DNA of 62,308 nt from Alphaproteobacteria bacterium 65-37 (GTDB lineage Bacteria; Pseudomonadota; Alphaproteobacteria; Reyranellales; Reyranellaceae), in NCBI GenBank assembly GCA_001897995.1, contig MKRV01000262.1:1-62308 (forward strand). The letters run 5' to 3'. Under the pieces are notes generated by a model. It worked only from the letters and a program-made list of their open reading frames with translations, was not told where the DNA came from and searched no databases. Each line of letters begins with the position of its first letter. The first letter of the stretch is position 1. Positions 17,662-26,275 of the stretch are shown one piece after another. A program made the position numbers and the translations under genes.

Positions 17662-17676
17662 CCGCGCCGTCCTGTC

Positions 17677-18924
17677 ATGGCGGCTGATCGACGGGGCCTC
17701 GGCTGGCTGCTCGCCAGCCTGGCCCTGCAGAATCTCGGCCGCCGTCGCGCCCGCAGCTTCCTGCTGATCGCCGCGGTCGCGGTCGCCAGCGGTGTCGTGT
17801 TCACCGGCGCCACCCTGATGCGCAGCATCGACCGCAGCATGGAGATCGGCTTCACCCGCATGGGGGCCGACATGATGGTGGCCCCGGAAGGGGCGCTGAC
17901 CAACATCACGGCGGCGCTGCTCACGGTCGAGCCGACCGACCTGGTGCTCGACGCCGATCTCTTCGCCAAGGCAGGCATTGCCAGCGTGCGGCGGGCCGCG
18001 CCGCAGAAGATCGCGCGGGTCGAGCATTCCGGGATCGGCAGCCATCACGAATCGGCCGACCTGATCGGCTTCGACCCGGCGCTCGACTTCACCATCCGGC
18101 CCTGGCTGGTCGAGAAGCTCAATCGCGATCTGCAGCCGGGCGACGTGATCCTGGGGGCCGGCCGTGACGCCCCGCTCGGCTCGCAGCTGCTGATCTTCGG
18201 CAAGCCGCACATCGTCTATGGCCGGCTGGGCCGCACCGGCGTCGGCACGCACGAACGCGGCGTGTTCATGACGTTCCAGACCTTCGATGGCCTCGCGGCA
18301 GCGATGGGCGGGCACGCGGGCCACGGCGGCAACGGCTCGCTGGCCGTCCTGCAGCCGGGCAAGGTGAGCGGCTTCCTGGTCGAGCTGGCGCCGGGGGCGC
18401 CGCCACTGCAGGCGCGGTTCGCCATCCTCTCCAGCCTCAAGGGCATCAAGGTGGTGACCGGCGACACGACGATGAGCGGCATCCGCCAGGGCCTGGCGGC
18501 GCTGCTCGACGGCATCCTGGCGCTGACCGTCCTGATGTTCGCCAGCATGGCGCTGATGGTCTCGGTGCTGTTCTCCGCCATCGTGACCGAACGGCGGGCT
18601 GAGCTCGGCCTGCTGAAGTCGATCGGCGCCCGCCGATCGCAGATCGTCGGCATGATGGTGATCGAGGCGGTGATCGCCACCGGGGTGGGCGGTGCGCTGG
18701 GCGTCGTGCTGGGCTTCCTGGCGATGCGTCTCTACGAGCGCTCGCTGGTCTACTACCTCGAGAACATGGGCGTGCCCTTTGCCTGGCTGGCGACGCCGCA
18801 GGTCGTGGCCTTTGCGCTGGGAGCGATCGCGCTCTCCAGCATCATCGGCGCCCTGGGCGCGCTCACCCCGGCCTGGCGCGCCAGCCGTCGCGATCCCTAC
18901 GATCTCGTACGCGGCGAGAGCTGA
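17677..18924 (+). CDS. FtsX/MacB-type ABC transporter permease
   Basis: A 415-residue inner-membrane protein with the FtsX layout: one N-terminal membrane segment (FLLIAAVAVASGVVFTGATL), a ~220-residue periplasmic domain, then three C-terminal segments (ALLDGILALTVLMFASMALMV, ATGVGGALGVVLGFLAM, ALGAIALSSIIGALGAL). RRAELGLLKSIGARRSQIVGMMVIEAV is the coupling region that contacts the ATPase. The periplasmic domain has histidine clusters (HSGIGSHHES; GGHAGHGGNG near 210-217) that might bind metal. It begins 15 bases after the propeller stop and 3 bases before the ATPase, so the genes form one operon. By analogy with NosDFY it may serve copper-site maturation (inference). Confidence 0.87.
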   Translation: MAADRRGLGWLLASLALQNLGRRRARSFLLIAAVAVASGVVFTGATLMRSIDRSMEIGFTRMGADMMVAPEGALTNITAALLTVEPTDLVLDADLFAKAGIASVRRAAPQKIARVEHSGIGSHHESADLIGFDPALDFTIRPWLVEKLNRDLQPGDVILGAGRDAPLGSQLLIFGKPHIVYGRLGRTGVGTHERGVFMTFQTFDGLAAAMGGHAGHGGNGSLAVLQPGKVSGFLVELAPGAPPLQARFAILSSLKGIKVVTGDTTMSGIRQGLAALLDGILALTVLMFASMALMVSVLFSAIVTERRAELGLLKSIGARRSQIVGMMVIEAVIATGVGGALGVVLGFLAMRLYERSLVYYLENMGVPFAWLATPQVVAFALGAIALSSIIGALGALTPAWRASRRDPYDLVRGES

Positions 18925-18927
18925 GCC

Positions 18928-19596
18928 ATGCTGACCTGCATCGGCCTGCGAAAGGATTACGTTACCGAGCGCGGTGCCGTGGCGGCGGTCGCCGGGATCG
19001 ATCTCGAGGTCGCGGCCGGCCGGTTCGCCGCCATCATCGGCCGCTCGGGCTCGGGCAAGTCGTCGCTGATGGCGATGATCGGCGGTCTCAGCCGGCCCTC
19101 GGCCGGCCAGGTCACGGTCGACGGCACCGACATCTGGGGCCTGTCGGAGAACGATCTCGCCGCGTTCCGCAACCGCCGGATCGGCTACGTCTTCCAGTTC
19201 GCGAGCCTGCTGCCCACCCTGCGCCTGGTCGACAATGTCGCTCTGCCGGCGCTGCTGGGACGCAGCCGCGACGGCACCGACGCCTATGGCCGGGCGGCCG
19301 AACTCCTGGCGCAGATGGGGCTCGGCGACCACCTCGATGCCTATCCGTCGGAAGTCTCGGCCGGCGAGCAGCGCCGCGCCGTGATCGCCCGCGCACTGAT
19401 CAACGATCCGGCAATGATCCTGGCCGATGAGCCGACCTCCGATCTCGACGAGCAGACCGAGATCGAGATCATGGACGAGCTTCTCGCCGTCAATCGCGAG
19501 CGCGGCACGACCCTGGTGCTGGTGACGCACAATCTCGCGCTGGCCGAGCAGGCGGAGCAGATCGTCCATATCGCCGGCGGCGGGATCGTCGCATGA
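18928..19596 (+). CDS. LolD/MacB-type ABC transporter ATPase
   Basis: A 222-residue nucleotide-binding subunit. Walker A is GRSGSGKSS (38-46), the Q-loop YVFQFASLLP, the signature VSAGEQRR (a variant of LSGGQ), Walker B MILADEPTSD and the switch histidine VLVTHN. It belongs to the LolD/MacB/FtsE class that powers FtsX-like permeases in mechanotransmission or lipoprotein and peptide export rather than import. It begins 3 bases after the permease and overlaps the next gene by 4 bases (ATGA). Confidence 0.9.
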   Translation: MLTCIGLRKDYVTERGAVAAVAGIDLEVAAGRFAAIIGRSGSGKSSLMAMIGGLSRPSAGQVTVDGTDIWGLSENDLAAFRNRRIGYVFQFASLLPTLRLVDNVALPALLGRSRDGTDAYGRAAELLAQMGLGDHLDAYPSEVSAGEQRRAVIARALINDPAMILADEPTSDLDEQTEIEIMDELLAVNRERGTTLVLVTHNLALAEQAEQIVHIAGGGIVA

Positions 19597-20489
19597 GCAA
19601 GCGGCCGACCAAGCCTGCGAAGCCTTCAGGGGCGGCAGCCGCGGCGACCGAGCGGGACAAGGACTCCCTGATCGCCGACCTGCGCCGCCAGCTCGCCGCG
19701 GCGCAGTCCGAGACCCGTCTGCTGAAGCGCCGGCTGGAGGCGGCGCGGCCTGCTGCCTCGACGGCATCGGCAGCCGCAGAGCCGCACCAGCTCCTCGATG
19801 CCTTGCGCAGCGCGGCGCCGCGCAAGACGGCGGCACCCATTGCCCCCGCGGCCGTCGCCATGAAGCTCGGGCGCCGGCTGGGGTTCTGGCGCTCGCCCGT
19901 GGTGATCGGCGTCGCGGCCGTCCTGCTGGCGGCCTTCGCCGCCGATGCCGGCGTCGGCTGGTACCAGGCGCGGGCGCTCCGGGAAGCGCGCCAGGCGCGG
20001 CTGCAGCTCGAGAACACGGCGATGCGCTCGCTCTATGTCGAGCTGAAGCAGATCGCCTACGAGCCCGACGGCAAGTCCTTCCGCCTCACGCTGTCCCTTC
20101 AGAATGTCAGCCCCGCCGGCCCGCTCTACGTCATGCTGAATGCCGTCGGCGTCTATGTGCAGGCGGGCACGAACTGGCTGCAGGTGCCGTCACGGCCGGC
20201 CGAAGGCGTCACCTGGGGCGTGGTGAAGCTGGTCGACAGCTATTCCTACGACGTCGTCTTCACGCCCGAGGTCGCCAACTGGGCCGAGCTGATCCCGGGC
20301 TACATGCATGTCCGCATCCAGTCCGACCTGCTGGTCAGCCCGCGCGCCCAGCCGGGCAACGACGTCGTCGAGCGCCGCACGCCCTTCTATGTCTACCTGA
20401 AGCCGCACGGCGCCAACGACGCCGACATCAAGGCCCGCGCGCGCATGCAGGGCCAGCCGCCGATCTTCATTCCGATGCCGCCGCATTAG
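19593..20489 (+). CDS. Membrane-anchored coiled-coil protein of the copper-propeller operon
   Basis: A 298-residue protein of a family I do not recognise. Residues 20-55 are an Arg/Glu/Ala coiled coil (LIADLRRQLAAAQSETRLLKRR region), one membrane helix follows near residues 97-117 (VVIGVAAVLLAAFAADAGVG), and ~135-298 form a periplasmic beta-rich domain (SLYVELKQIAYE, RLTLSLQNVSPAGPLYVMLN, PFYVYLKP). The last domain resembles an immunoglobulin-like fold with aromatic strands. The 4-base overlap with the ATPase suggests it acts with the ABC pair as an adaptor or periplasmic partner (inference). Confidence 0.7.
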   Translation: MSKRPTKPAKPSGAAAAATERDKDSLIADLRRQLAAAQSETRLLKRRLEAARPAASTASAAAEPHQLLDALRSAAPRKTAAPIAPAAVAMKLGRRLGFWRSPVVIGVAAVLLAAFAADAGVGWYQARALREARQARLQLENTAMRSLYVELKQIAYEPDGKSFRLTLSLQNVSPAGPLYVMLNAVGVYVQAGTNWLQVPSRPAEGVTWGVVKLVDSYSYDVVFTPEVANWAELIPGYMHVRIQSDLLVSPRAQPGNDVVERRTPFYVYLKPHGANDADIKARARMQGQPPIFIPMPPH

Positions 20490-20511
20490 CGAAAGAGCGG
20501 CGGCCGACCTC

Positions 20512-21210
20512 CTACAGCCCGCGGAAGCTTGCCTTCACCGACGAGAGGTGCGCCCGGATCAGGTCGCGGGCCAGGTCGGGATCGCGGCTCTGCAGCGCCT
20601 CGACGATGCGGCGATGCTCCTCGAGATACTGCGTCCGCCGCTCTGCGGTGAGGCTGCGCGACTTGAGCTTCCCCCAGGCCGCCGAATTGCGCACGTTGTT
20701 GATGGCCGCGTAGATGTCCGACAGCAGCTGATTGCGCGCCGCGTCGACGATCCGCTGGTGCAGTTGGCCGTCCCATTTCTCGAAGCTGGCCACGTCGCTC
20801 GCCGCTTCGGCGCCGCGCAGGCAGGCCTGCAGGGCGGCGAAATCGTCGGCCGTTGCGCTCGAGGCCGAAAGCTCGGCGGCCTGCGGCTCGATCATCAGGC
20901 GCACGTCCATGATCTCCGCCGGACTGGCGCGCAGGATCTTCGAGACCAGCGTGTCCTGGGTGTTGACGGCGACGGCCGGCGAGCTGTCGGCAACGAAAGT
21001 GCCGCGGCCGACATGGCGCGTGATCTTGCCCGACGCTTCGAGGCGATCGAGGCTCTTGCGCAGGGTGTTGCGCGCCACGGCGAACCGTTCGACCAGTTCG
21101 CGTTCCGTGGGCAGCCGGTCGCCGGGCCGCCAGACCCCGTCATCGATCTGACGCTCGATATAGAGCGCGGCGGCGGCTCCCCCCTGCTCCTTGACCTTCA
21201 TTTCGTCCAT
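20512..21210 (-). CDS. FadR-subfamily GntR transcriptional regulator
   Basis: A 232-residue regulator. The N-terminal winged helix is typical of GntR (VWRPGDRLPTERELVERFAVARNTLRKSLDRLE region, RHVGRGTFV), followed by an all-helical FCD effector domain with metal-binding-type residues (IMDVRLMIEPQAAEL, WDGQLHQRIVDAARN, EEHRRIVEALQSRD). FCD regulators respond to small acids and repress catabolic genes. It is divergent from a FAH-hydrolase/cupin/MFS operon and its intergenic region carries mirrored repeats, so it most likely controls both itself and that operon. Confidence 0.9.
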   Translation of the reverse strand: MDEMKVKEQGGAAAALYIERQIDDGVWRPGDRLPTERELVERFAVARNTLRKSLDRLEASGKITRHVGRGTFVADSSPAVAVNTQDTLVSKILRASPAEIMDVRLMIEPQAAELSASSATADDFAALQACLRGAEAASDVASFEKWDGQLHQRIVDAARNQLLSDIYAAINNVRNSAAWGKLKSRSLTAERRTQYLEEHRRIVEALQSRDPDLARDLIRAHLSSVKASFRGL

Positions 21211-21226
21211 TCCGCCGCCTGCTGAT

Positions 21227-21369
21227 TTGAACCAATTGATCCAATTAGCAGGTCGGTGAGGCGAAATTCAAGCGCATTTCGCCAGGCACATTCGAGGTCT
21301 GTTGACCAATGGCTTTGATTGGTATTCATTTGGCCCAACCAATCATTAATTGGTTCACAATTGGATCAA
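21227..21369. promoter_or_regulatory. Mirrored operator array between GntR regulator and FAH operon
   Basis: Left arm: TTGAACCAAT (21227-21236) and TTGATCCAAT (21236-21245). Right arm: ATTGGTTCA (21349-21357) and ATTGGATCAA (21360-21369), exact reverse complements of the left pair. Between them TGATTGGT (21316-21323) and ACCAATCA (21338-21345) form a perfect 8-bp inverted repeat with 14-bp spacing. Such ATTGG-based symmetry in the divergent region fits a GntR operator with possible DNA looping. The gene order supports this; binding is inferred. Confidence 0.6.
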
Positions 21370-21379
21370 AGGCCGGGAC

Positions 21380-22267
21380 ATGAAGTTTGCCACGTTCACG
21401 CATGCAGGGCGCCGCGCGGTCGGCGTGGTCGATCCACAGAAGGGGCTGGTCTGGCCGCTCGACGACGTCCTGGGTGAGCCGGTGGCCGACATGCTCGATC
21501 TCGTGCGGCGCTATGACGAGATCGAGGCGCGCATCCGACCCAATGGCCATGCCCTTGCCCTGGCCGACGTCGTGCTCGACGCACCGATCCCACGGCCGTT
21601 CCGCAACATTCTCTGCGTCGGCAAGAACTATCACGAGCATGCGCAGGAGTTCGCCGCCAGCGGCTTCGACTCCAGTGCCACCTCCAAGGCCGACGCTGTT
21701 CCGGCCGCGCCGATCGTCTTCACCAAGGCGCCGGAGAGCGTGATCGGCATCGACCAGCCAATCCTCCACCGAGCGGAGGTGAGCGACGCCGTCGACTACG
21801 AGGCCGAGCTCGGCGTGATCATCGGCACCGGCGGCCGCGGCATTGCGCGCAAAGATGCCTACGCGCATGTCTGGGGCTACACGATCGTCAACGACGTGAC
21901 CGCCCGCGACTGGCAGGGCCGGCACAAGCAGTGGTTCCTCGGCAAGTCGTTCGACACGTTCTGCCCGATGGGGCCGTGGATCGCGACCGCCGACGAGGTC
22001 GATCCCGAGAATCTCTCGATCAAATGCTGGGTCAATGACGAGCTGCGCCAGGACGCCAACACCCGCGACCTGATCTTCGACATTCCGACTCTGATCGAAA
22101 CCATCTCTGCTGCCGTCACGCTCTATCCCGGCGACGTCATCGCGACCGGCACGCCGGCGGGCGTCGGTATCGGCTTCACACCGCCGCGCTACCTCGCCCC
22201 GGGTGACCGTGTGCGCATCGAGGTCGAGGGCATCGGCACCCTCGTCAATCCCGTCGCGGCCGGCTGA
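21380..22267 (+). CDS. Fumarylacetoacetate hydrolase (FAH)-family protein
   Basis: A 295-residue member of the FAH superfamily, which hydrolyses C-C bonds of diketo acids, decarboxylates oxaloacetate or hydrates dienoates. Motifs are the fold start NILCVGKNYHEHA near residue 76, KAPESVIGIDQPI, the metal-binding EAELGVIIG, and TGTPAGVGIGF near the C terminus. The start at 21380 is placed immediately after the operator array, so the first base of the transcript may lie inside it. It leads an operon with a cupin and an MFS transporter and probably acts in degradation of an aromatic or sugar acid. Confidence 0.88.
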   Translation: MKFATFTHAGRRAVGVVDPQKGLVWPLDDVLGEPVADMLDLVRRYDEIEARIRPNGHALALADVVLDAPIPRPFRNILCVGKNYHEHAQEFAASGFDSSATSKADAVPAAPIVFTKAPESVIGIDQPILHRAEVSDAVDYEAELGVIIGTGGRGIARKDAYAHVWGYTIVNDVTARDWQGRHKQWFLGKSFDTFCPMGPWIATADEVDPENLSIKCWVNDELRQDANTRDLIFDIPTLIETISAAVTLYPGDVIATGTPAGVGIGFTPPRYLAPGDRVRIEVEGIGTLVNPVAAG

Positions 22268-22333
22268 GCCGCCTCATCGACCCAAAGAGTCATTGAGCCA
22301 ATCGCCATCACAACGAAAGCCAAGGAGAGGAAC

Positions 22334-22801
22334 ATGACGACTGCTTTCACACCCAACGCCAAGAACCATGCCGGCCTCGGCCCGCTCGCGTCCCGGCTGG
22401 TCCATGCCAACGACCTGCCCTGGGAGCCGATCAAGTATCCCGGCGTCTATGTGAAGACGCTGATGATCGACAAGGCGTCCGGCCTGCTGACCGTGCTGCT
22501 GAAGATGGATCCCGGCGCCGAGCTGCCGGACCACGAGCATGTCCTGGTCGAGCAGACTTTCGTGATCGAAGGACGCCTGGTCGACAAGGAAGGGCCGGAG
22601 GTCGGCCTGTCGGTCGGTCCCGGCGAGTTCGTCTACCGCCCGGCCGGAAGCCGCCACGCCGCCTGGACGCCGGAAGGCGGCCTGATGATCGCGGTCTTCC
22701 AGATCCCCAACAAGTTCTACGAGAAGGACGGCCGCACCATCGACCTCATCGGCGATGACTGGGGCACCAAGTGGCAGCCCGCGCTCGGGACCACGGCATA
22801 A
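22334..22801 (+). CDS. Cupin-domain protein
   Basis: A 155-residue protein with a single cupin fold: the first motif is LPDHEHVLVEQTFVIEGRL (metal ligands His, His, Glu) at ~65-85, and the second is GEFVYRPAGSRHAAWTPEGG with its histidine near residue 109. It resembles small cupins of the ChrR/2,4'-dihydroxyacetophenone dioxygenase group, which may be dioxygenases or isomerases. It lies between the FAH hydrolase and MFS gene, so a step on the same substrate is inferred. The ribosome binding site AAGGAGAGGAAC is strong. Confidence 0.85.
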   Translation: MTTAFTPNAKNHAGLGPLASRLVHANDLPWEPIKYPGVYVKTLMIDKASGLLTVLLKMDPGAELPDHEHVLVEQTFVIEGRLVDKEGPEVGLSVGPGEFVYRPAGSRHAAWTPEGGLMIAVFQIPNKFYEKDGRTIDLIGDDWGTKWQPALGTTA

Positions 22802-22830
22802 CGAGAACCGAGGTCGGGGGAGGGAAGATC

Positions 22831-24129
22831 ATGAGCGAGCAGGCAAAGGACCTGTCGGCGCCGGCGGGCGCGCAAGCCGCGCAGGGCGGCATTTTCGGTT
22901 GGTATCAGGAGCTGACCGGCAAGGAGCGCAAGACCTTCTGGGCCTGCTTCAGCGGCTGGGCGGTCGATGCGATGGACGTGCAGCTCTACAGCTTCGTCAT
23001 CCCGACCCTGATCGCGCTCTGGGGGCTGACGCGCGCCGATGCCGGCATGCTGGCCACGGTCACCTTGCTCGCCTCGTCGCTCGGCGGATGGATGGTCGGC
23101 GTCCTGGCCGATCGTTTCGGCCGGGTGCGCATGCTGCAGGTAACCATTCTCTGGTTCTCGGTCTTTACCTTCGCCTGCGCCTTCACGCAGAACTTCGAAC
23201 AGCTCCTGGTCTTCCGCGCCCTGCAGGGTTTCGGATTCGGCGGCGAATGGGCGGCCGGCGCCGTCCTGATTGGCGAGATCATCCGCGACGAGCATCGGGG
23301 CAAGGGCAACGGCGTCGTCCATAGCGGCTGGGCCGTCGGCTGGGGCGCCGCGGCGCTGCTCTACACGCTCTTCTTCTATCTGCTGCCCGAGGACATCGCC
23401 TGGCGCGCCCTGTTCGCGGCCGGCCTGCTGCCGGCACTGCTCGTCATCTTCCTCCGGCGGCTGGTCAGCGAACCGGAAGTATTCCTGCAAAATCAGCGCA
23501 AGATGGCGGCGAGCGGGGCGAACCGTCTGGCCTTCCTGGAGATCTTCACGCCGAAGATGCTCTACACGACCGTGCTCGCCTCGCTGCTCGCGGTCGGTGC
23601 CCAGGGCGGCTACTACGCCATCATGATCTGGCTGCCGACCTACCTCAAAACGGTGCGCGGCCTCTCCGTGCTCAGTACCGGCGGCTATCTCGCGATCATC
23701 ATCGTCGCGTCGTTTCTCGGCTACGTGATCAGCGCCTATCTCACCGACATCCTCGGCCGGCGGAAGAACTTCTTCCTGTTCTCGGGCTGCTCGATCGTGA
23801 CGGTGCTGCTCTATATGTTCGCGCCGATCGGCGACACCGTCCTGTTCCTGCTGGGGGCACCGCTCGGCTTCTTCGCCTCCGGCATCTACAGCGGCATCGG
23901 CGCCTTCTTCAACGAGCTCTTCCCGACACGCATCCGCGGCTCGGGGATCGGCTTCTGCTTCAACTTCGGCCGCGCCGTCGGTGCGCTGTTCCCGGCGCTC
24001 GTCGGATTCCTGAGCGCCACGATCCCGCTCGGGCAGGCGATCGGTCTGTTCACCGTCGGTGCCTACGCGCTGATCGTCGCGGCGGCACTGATGCTGCCGG
24101 AAACCAAGGGCAGGTCGCTGATGGCGTGA
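22831..24129 (+). CDS. MFS transporter, aromatic-acid:H+ symporter-like
   Basis: A 432-residue 12-helix carrier of the major facilitator superfamily. DRFGRVRMLQ is the loop 2-3 motif, AGAVLIGEIIRDEHRGKGNGVVHSGWAVG the family segment in helices 4-5, and LGRRKNFFLFSGCS the loop 8-9 motif. The N terminus FGWYQELTGKERKTFWACFSGWAVDAMDVQLYSFV resembles PcaK/BenK/MhpT-type aromatic-acid symporters, in which the helix-1 Asp is functional. It is third in the GntR-controlled operon and most likely imports the acid degraded by the two upstream enzymes. Confidence 0.9.
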   Translation: MSEQAKDLSAPAGAQAAQGGIFGWYQELTGKERKTFWACFSGWAVDAMDVQLYSFVIPTLIALWGLTRADAGMLATVTLLASSLGGWMVGVLADRFGRVRMLQVTILWFSVFTFACAFTQNFEQLLVFRALQGFGFGGEWAAGAVLIGEIIRDEHRGKGNGVVHSGWAVGWGAAALLYTLFFYLLPEDIAWRALFAAGLLPALLVIFLRRLVSEPEVFLQNQRKMAASGANRLAFLEIFTPKMLYTTVLASLLAVGAQGGYYAIMIWLPTYLKTVRGLSVLSTGGYLAIIIVASFLGYVISAYLTDILGRRKNFFLFSGCSIVTVLLYMFAPIGDTVLFLLGAPLGFFASGIYSGIGAFFNELFPTRIRGSGIGFCFNFGRAVGALFPALVGFLSATIPLGQAIGLFTVGAYALIVAAALMLPETKGRSLMA

Positions 24130-24146
24130 CGCCAGCTGGCCAGCCG

Positions 24147-24536
24147 TTAGGAAGACCTCTTGCGGCTGGCCTTTTCGGCGATGCCCGACAGGCCTTCACG
24201 GCGGGCGAGCTCGGCCCACACGGCGGCGGGCTTCACGCCCGTTGCCGCCCACAGGGTCAGCAGGTGGTACAGCATGTCGGCACTTTCACCGACCAGCTTG
24301 GGCTTGTCGCCGCGGATGCCCTCGATCAATGCCTCGACGGCTTCCTCGCCCAGCTTCTTGGCGATCTGCTGGCGGCCGCGGCTGAACAGGCGGGCCGTAT
24401 AGGATGTCTCGGGATCGGCGCCCTTGCGGCTGTCGATCACAAGGTAGAGCCGGTCGAGCACATGGTCGTCGACGACAGCCGCACCGTTGCTCCGCTCGCT
24501 CTTGTGCGCCTTCTTCGCTTTTTTCTTCTTGGCCAT
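24147..24536 (-). CDS. hisE: Phosphoribosyl-ATP pyrophosphatase
   Basis: A 129-residue enzyme for the second step of histidine synthesis. The all-alpha MazG-like fold is visible in the core [32 protein letters not shown], with [21 protein letters not shown] providing the acidic metal-binding residues. The C-terminal half is family-typical, while the N-terminal ~20 residues are Lys-rich. It is 102 bases downstream of hisF, in the usual alphaproteobacterial order hisA-hisF-hisE. Confidence 0.95.
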   Translation of the reverse strand: MAKKKKAKKAHKSERSNGAAVVDDHVLDRLYLVIDSRKGADPETSYTARLFSRGRQQIAKKLGEEAVEALIEGIRGDKPKLVGESADMLYHLLTLWAATGVKPAAVWAELARREGLSGIAEKASRKRSS

Positions 24537-24638
24537 CCGGGGGAAACTCCGCCGCCCGCGGCGAACGGGCGATCGATTCTTTGCAAACGCCTCTTCAGGG
24601 CGTTGTTGTTTCAGCGTGGCGGCAACTCTACGCCAAAA

Positions 24639-25412
24639 TTAAGACGCACGCGAGATTTGTCGTACGGGAACGCCTGCTTGTGCGAGACGTTCCTTCGCCT
24701 GCGCGATGGTGAACTCGCCGAAGTGGAAGATCGACGCGGCCAGCACCGCCGAGGCACCGCCTTCGGTCACGCCGTCGACCAGATGGTCGAGCGTGCCGAC
24801 ACCGCCCGACGCCACCACCGGCACCGGCACCGCATCGGAGACGGCGCGCGTCAGGGCGAGATCGAAGCCGGACTTGGTGCCGTCGCGATCCATCGAGGTC
24901 AGCAGGATCTCGCCGGCGCCGCTTTCGGCCATGCGCCGCGCCCAGTCGACGGCGTCGAGCCCGGTGCCCTTGCGGCCGCCATGGGTGAAGACCTCCCATT
25001 GACCGGGGCCGACGCTGCGCGCGTCGATCGCCACGACGATGCATTGATCGCCGTATTTCTCGGCCGCCTCGCGCACGAACTCCGGCCGCGACACGGCGGC
25101 CGAGTTGATCGAGACCTTGTCGGCGCCGGCCAGCAGCAGGCGGCGGATATCTTCGACCTGACGCACACCGCCGCCCACCGTGAGCGGCATGAAGCACTGT
25201 TCCGCCGTGCGGCCGACGACGTCGAGAATCGTATCGCGGTTCTCGTGGCTCGCCGTGATGTCGAGGAAGGTGAGCTCGTCGGCACCGGCGGCGTCGTAGA
25301 CGCGCGCCTGCTCGACGGGATCGCCGGCGTCGCGCAGGCCGACGAACTGCACGCCCTTCACGACGCGGCCGTCCTTCACGTCGAGGCAGGGGATGATGCG
25401 GACCTTGAGCAC
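24639..25412 (-). CDS. hisF: Imidazole glycerol phosphate synthase cyclase subunit
   Basis: A 257-residue TIM barrel that uses ammonia from HisH to make imidazole-glycerol phosphate and AICAR. The catalytic Asp is in [15 protein letters not shown] (residue 11) and the second in [12 protein letters not shown] (~130); phosphate sites follow in [12 protein letters not shown]. The start lies 4 bases after the hisA stop (operon). The partner hisH is not in this window, unusual because it commonly precedes hisA. Confidence 0.97.
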   Translation of the reverse strand: MLKVRIIPCLDVKDGRVVKGVQFVGLRDAGDPVEQARVYDAAGADELTFLDITASHENRDTILDVVGRTAEQCFMPLTVGGGVRQVEDIRRLLLAGADKVSINSAAVSRPEFVREAAEKYGDQCIVVAIDARSVGPGQWEVFTHGGRKGTGLDAVDWARRMAESGAGEILLTSMDRDGTKSGFDLALTRAVSDAVPVPVVASGGVGTLDHLVDGVTEGGASAVLAASIFHFGEFTIAQAKERLAQAGVPVRQISRAS

Positions 25413-25416
25413 GCGA

Positions 25417-26145
25417 TCACTCGCCCTTCAGGACGCGGATGGCGTCGGGCACCGTCACGCGGCCGTCATAAAGCGCGCGGCCGACGATGGCGCCGACGAT
25501 GCCGAACTCCTCGTTGGGCCGCAGCTCGCGCAGATCGTCGAGCGAGGCGACGCCACCGGAGGCGATCACCGGCGTGGTGAGGTGCTGGGCGAGCGTCACC
25601 GTGGCGTCGACATTCACGCCGCCCATGGCGCCGTCGCGGTCGATGTCGGTGTAGATGATGGCCGTGACGCCGGCGTCCTCGAAGCGGAGCGCGAGGTCGA
25701 GTGCACGCACCGTGCTCTGCCGCGTCCAGCCGTCGACGGCGACCACGCCGTCGCGGGCATCGATACCGACGGCGATCCGGCCCGGCCACTGCTTGCAGGC
25801 GGCCTTCACCAGGCCCGGCTCCTTCACGGCGACGGTGCCCAGGATCACCCGCTGCACCCCGGCCTCGATCCATTGCGCGATGCTTTCGATGGTGCGGATG
25901 CCGCCACCGAGCTGCGTCGGCACGGAAATCTCCTTCAGGATCGCCTGGACCGCCGCGCGATTGACCGGATGGCCTTCGACCGCGCCGTTCAGGTCGACGA
26001 GGTGCAGCCATTCGCAGCCGGCCTGAGCGAAGACCTTGGCCTGCGCGGCCGGGCTGTCGTTGAACACCGTGGCTCGGTCCATGTCGCCGCGCAGCAGCCG
26101 CACGCACTTGCCGTCTTTGAGGTCGATGGCGGGAAAGAGGATCAT
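25417..26145 (-). CDS. hisA: ProFAR isomerase
   Basis: A 242-residue TIM barrel, the Amadori isomerase of histidine synthesis. The catalytic Asp8 is in [16 protein letters not shown], the second Asp in [14 protein letters not shown], with phosphate-binding loops [10 protein letters not shown] and [13 protein letters not shown]. It starts the hisA-hisF-hisE unit; no hisB or hisH precedes it here, and the next gene upstream is divergent. Confidence 0.97.
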   Translation of the reverse strand: MILFPAIDLKDGKCVRLLRGDMDRATVFNDSPAAQAKVFAQAGCEWLHLVDLNGAVEGHPVNRAAVQAILKEISVPTQLGGGIRTIESIAQWIEAGVQRVILGTVAVKEPGLVKAACKQWPGRIAVGIDARDGVVAVDGWTRQSTVRALDLALRFEDAGVTAIIYTDIDRDGAMGGVNVDATVTLAQHLTTPVIASGGVASLDDLRELRPNEEFGIVGAIVGRALYDGRVTVPDAIRVLKGE

Positions 26146-26275
26146 GGCGGGCGGGGTTTAGCGCGGCGGCACAGGCGGCGCCACCCCTTGGCTATCTTGC
26201 GGGCATCTCATCGGCAAAGGGTGTTCACGGCCGACCGACTCCGGCTAGTCTCACCCCGCGAAAGGATCCTCACCC

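Noticed and set aside
15886-19836. Very long open frame on the minus strand opposite the copper-propeller and ABC genes
   Set aside because: The plus strand has recognisable domains in all frames concerned; this frame has Arg/Gly/Asp-rich low-complexity sequence typical of an antisense shadow in GC-rich DNA.
24586-24604. AACGCC/GGCGTT hairpin between hisF and hisE
   Set aside because: A 6-bp stem without a clear T run on the coding strand; may be chance in GC-rich DNA.
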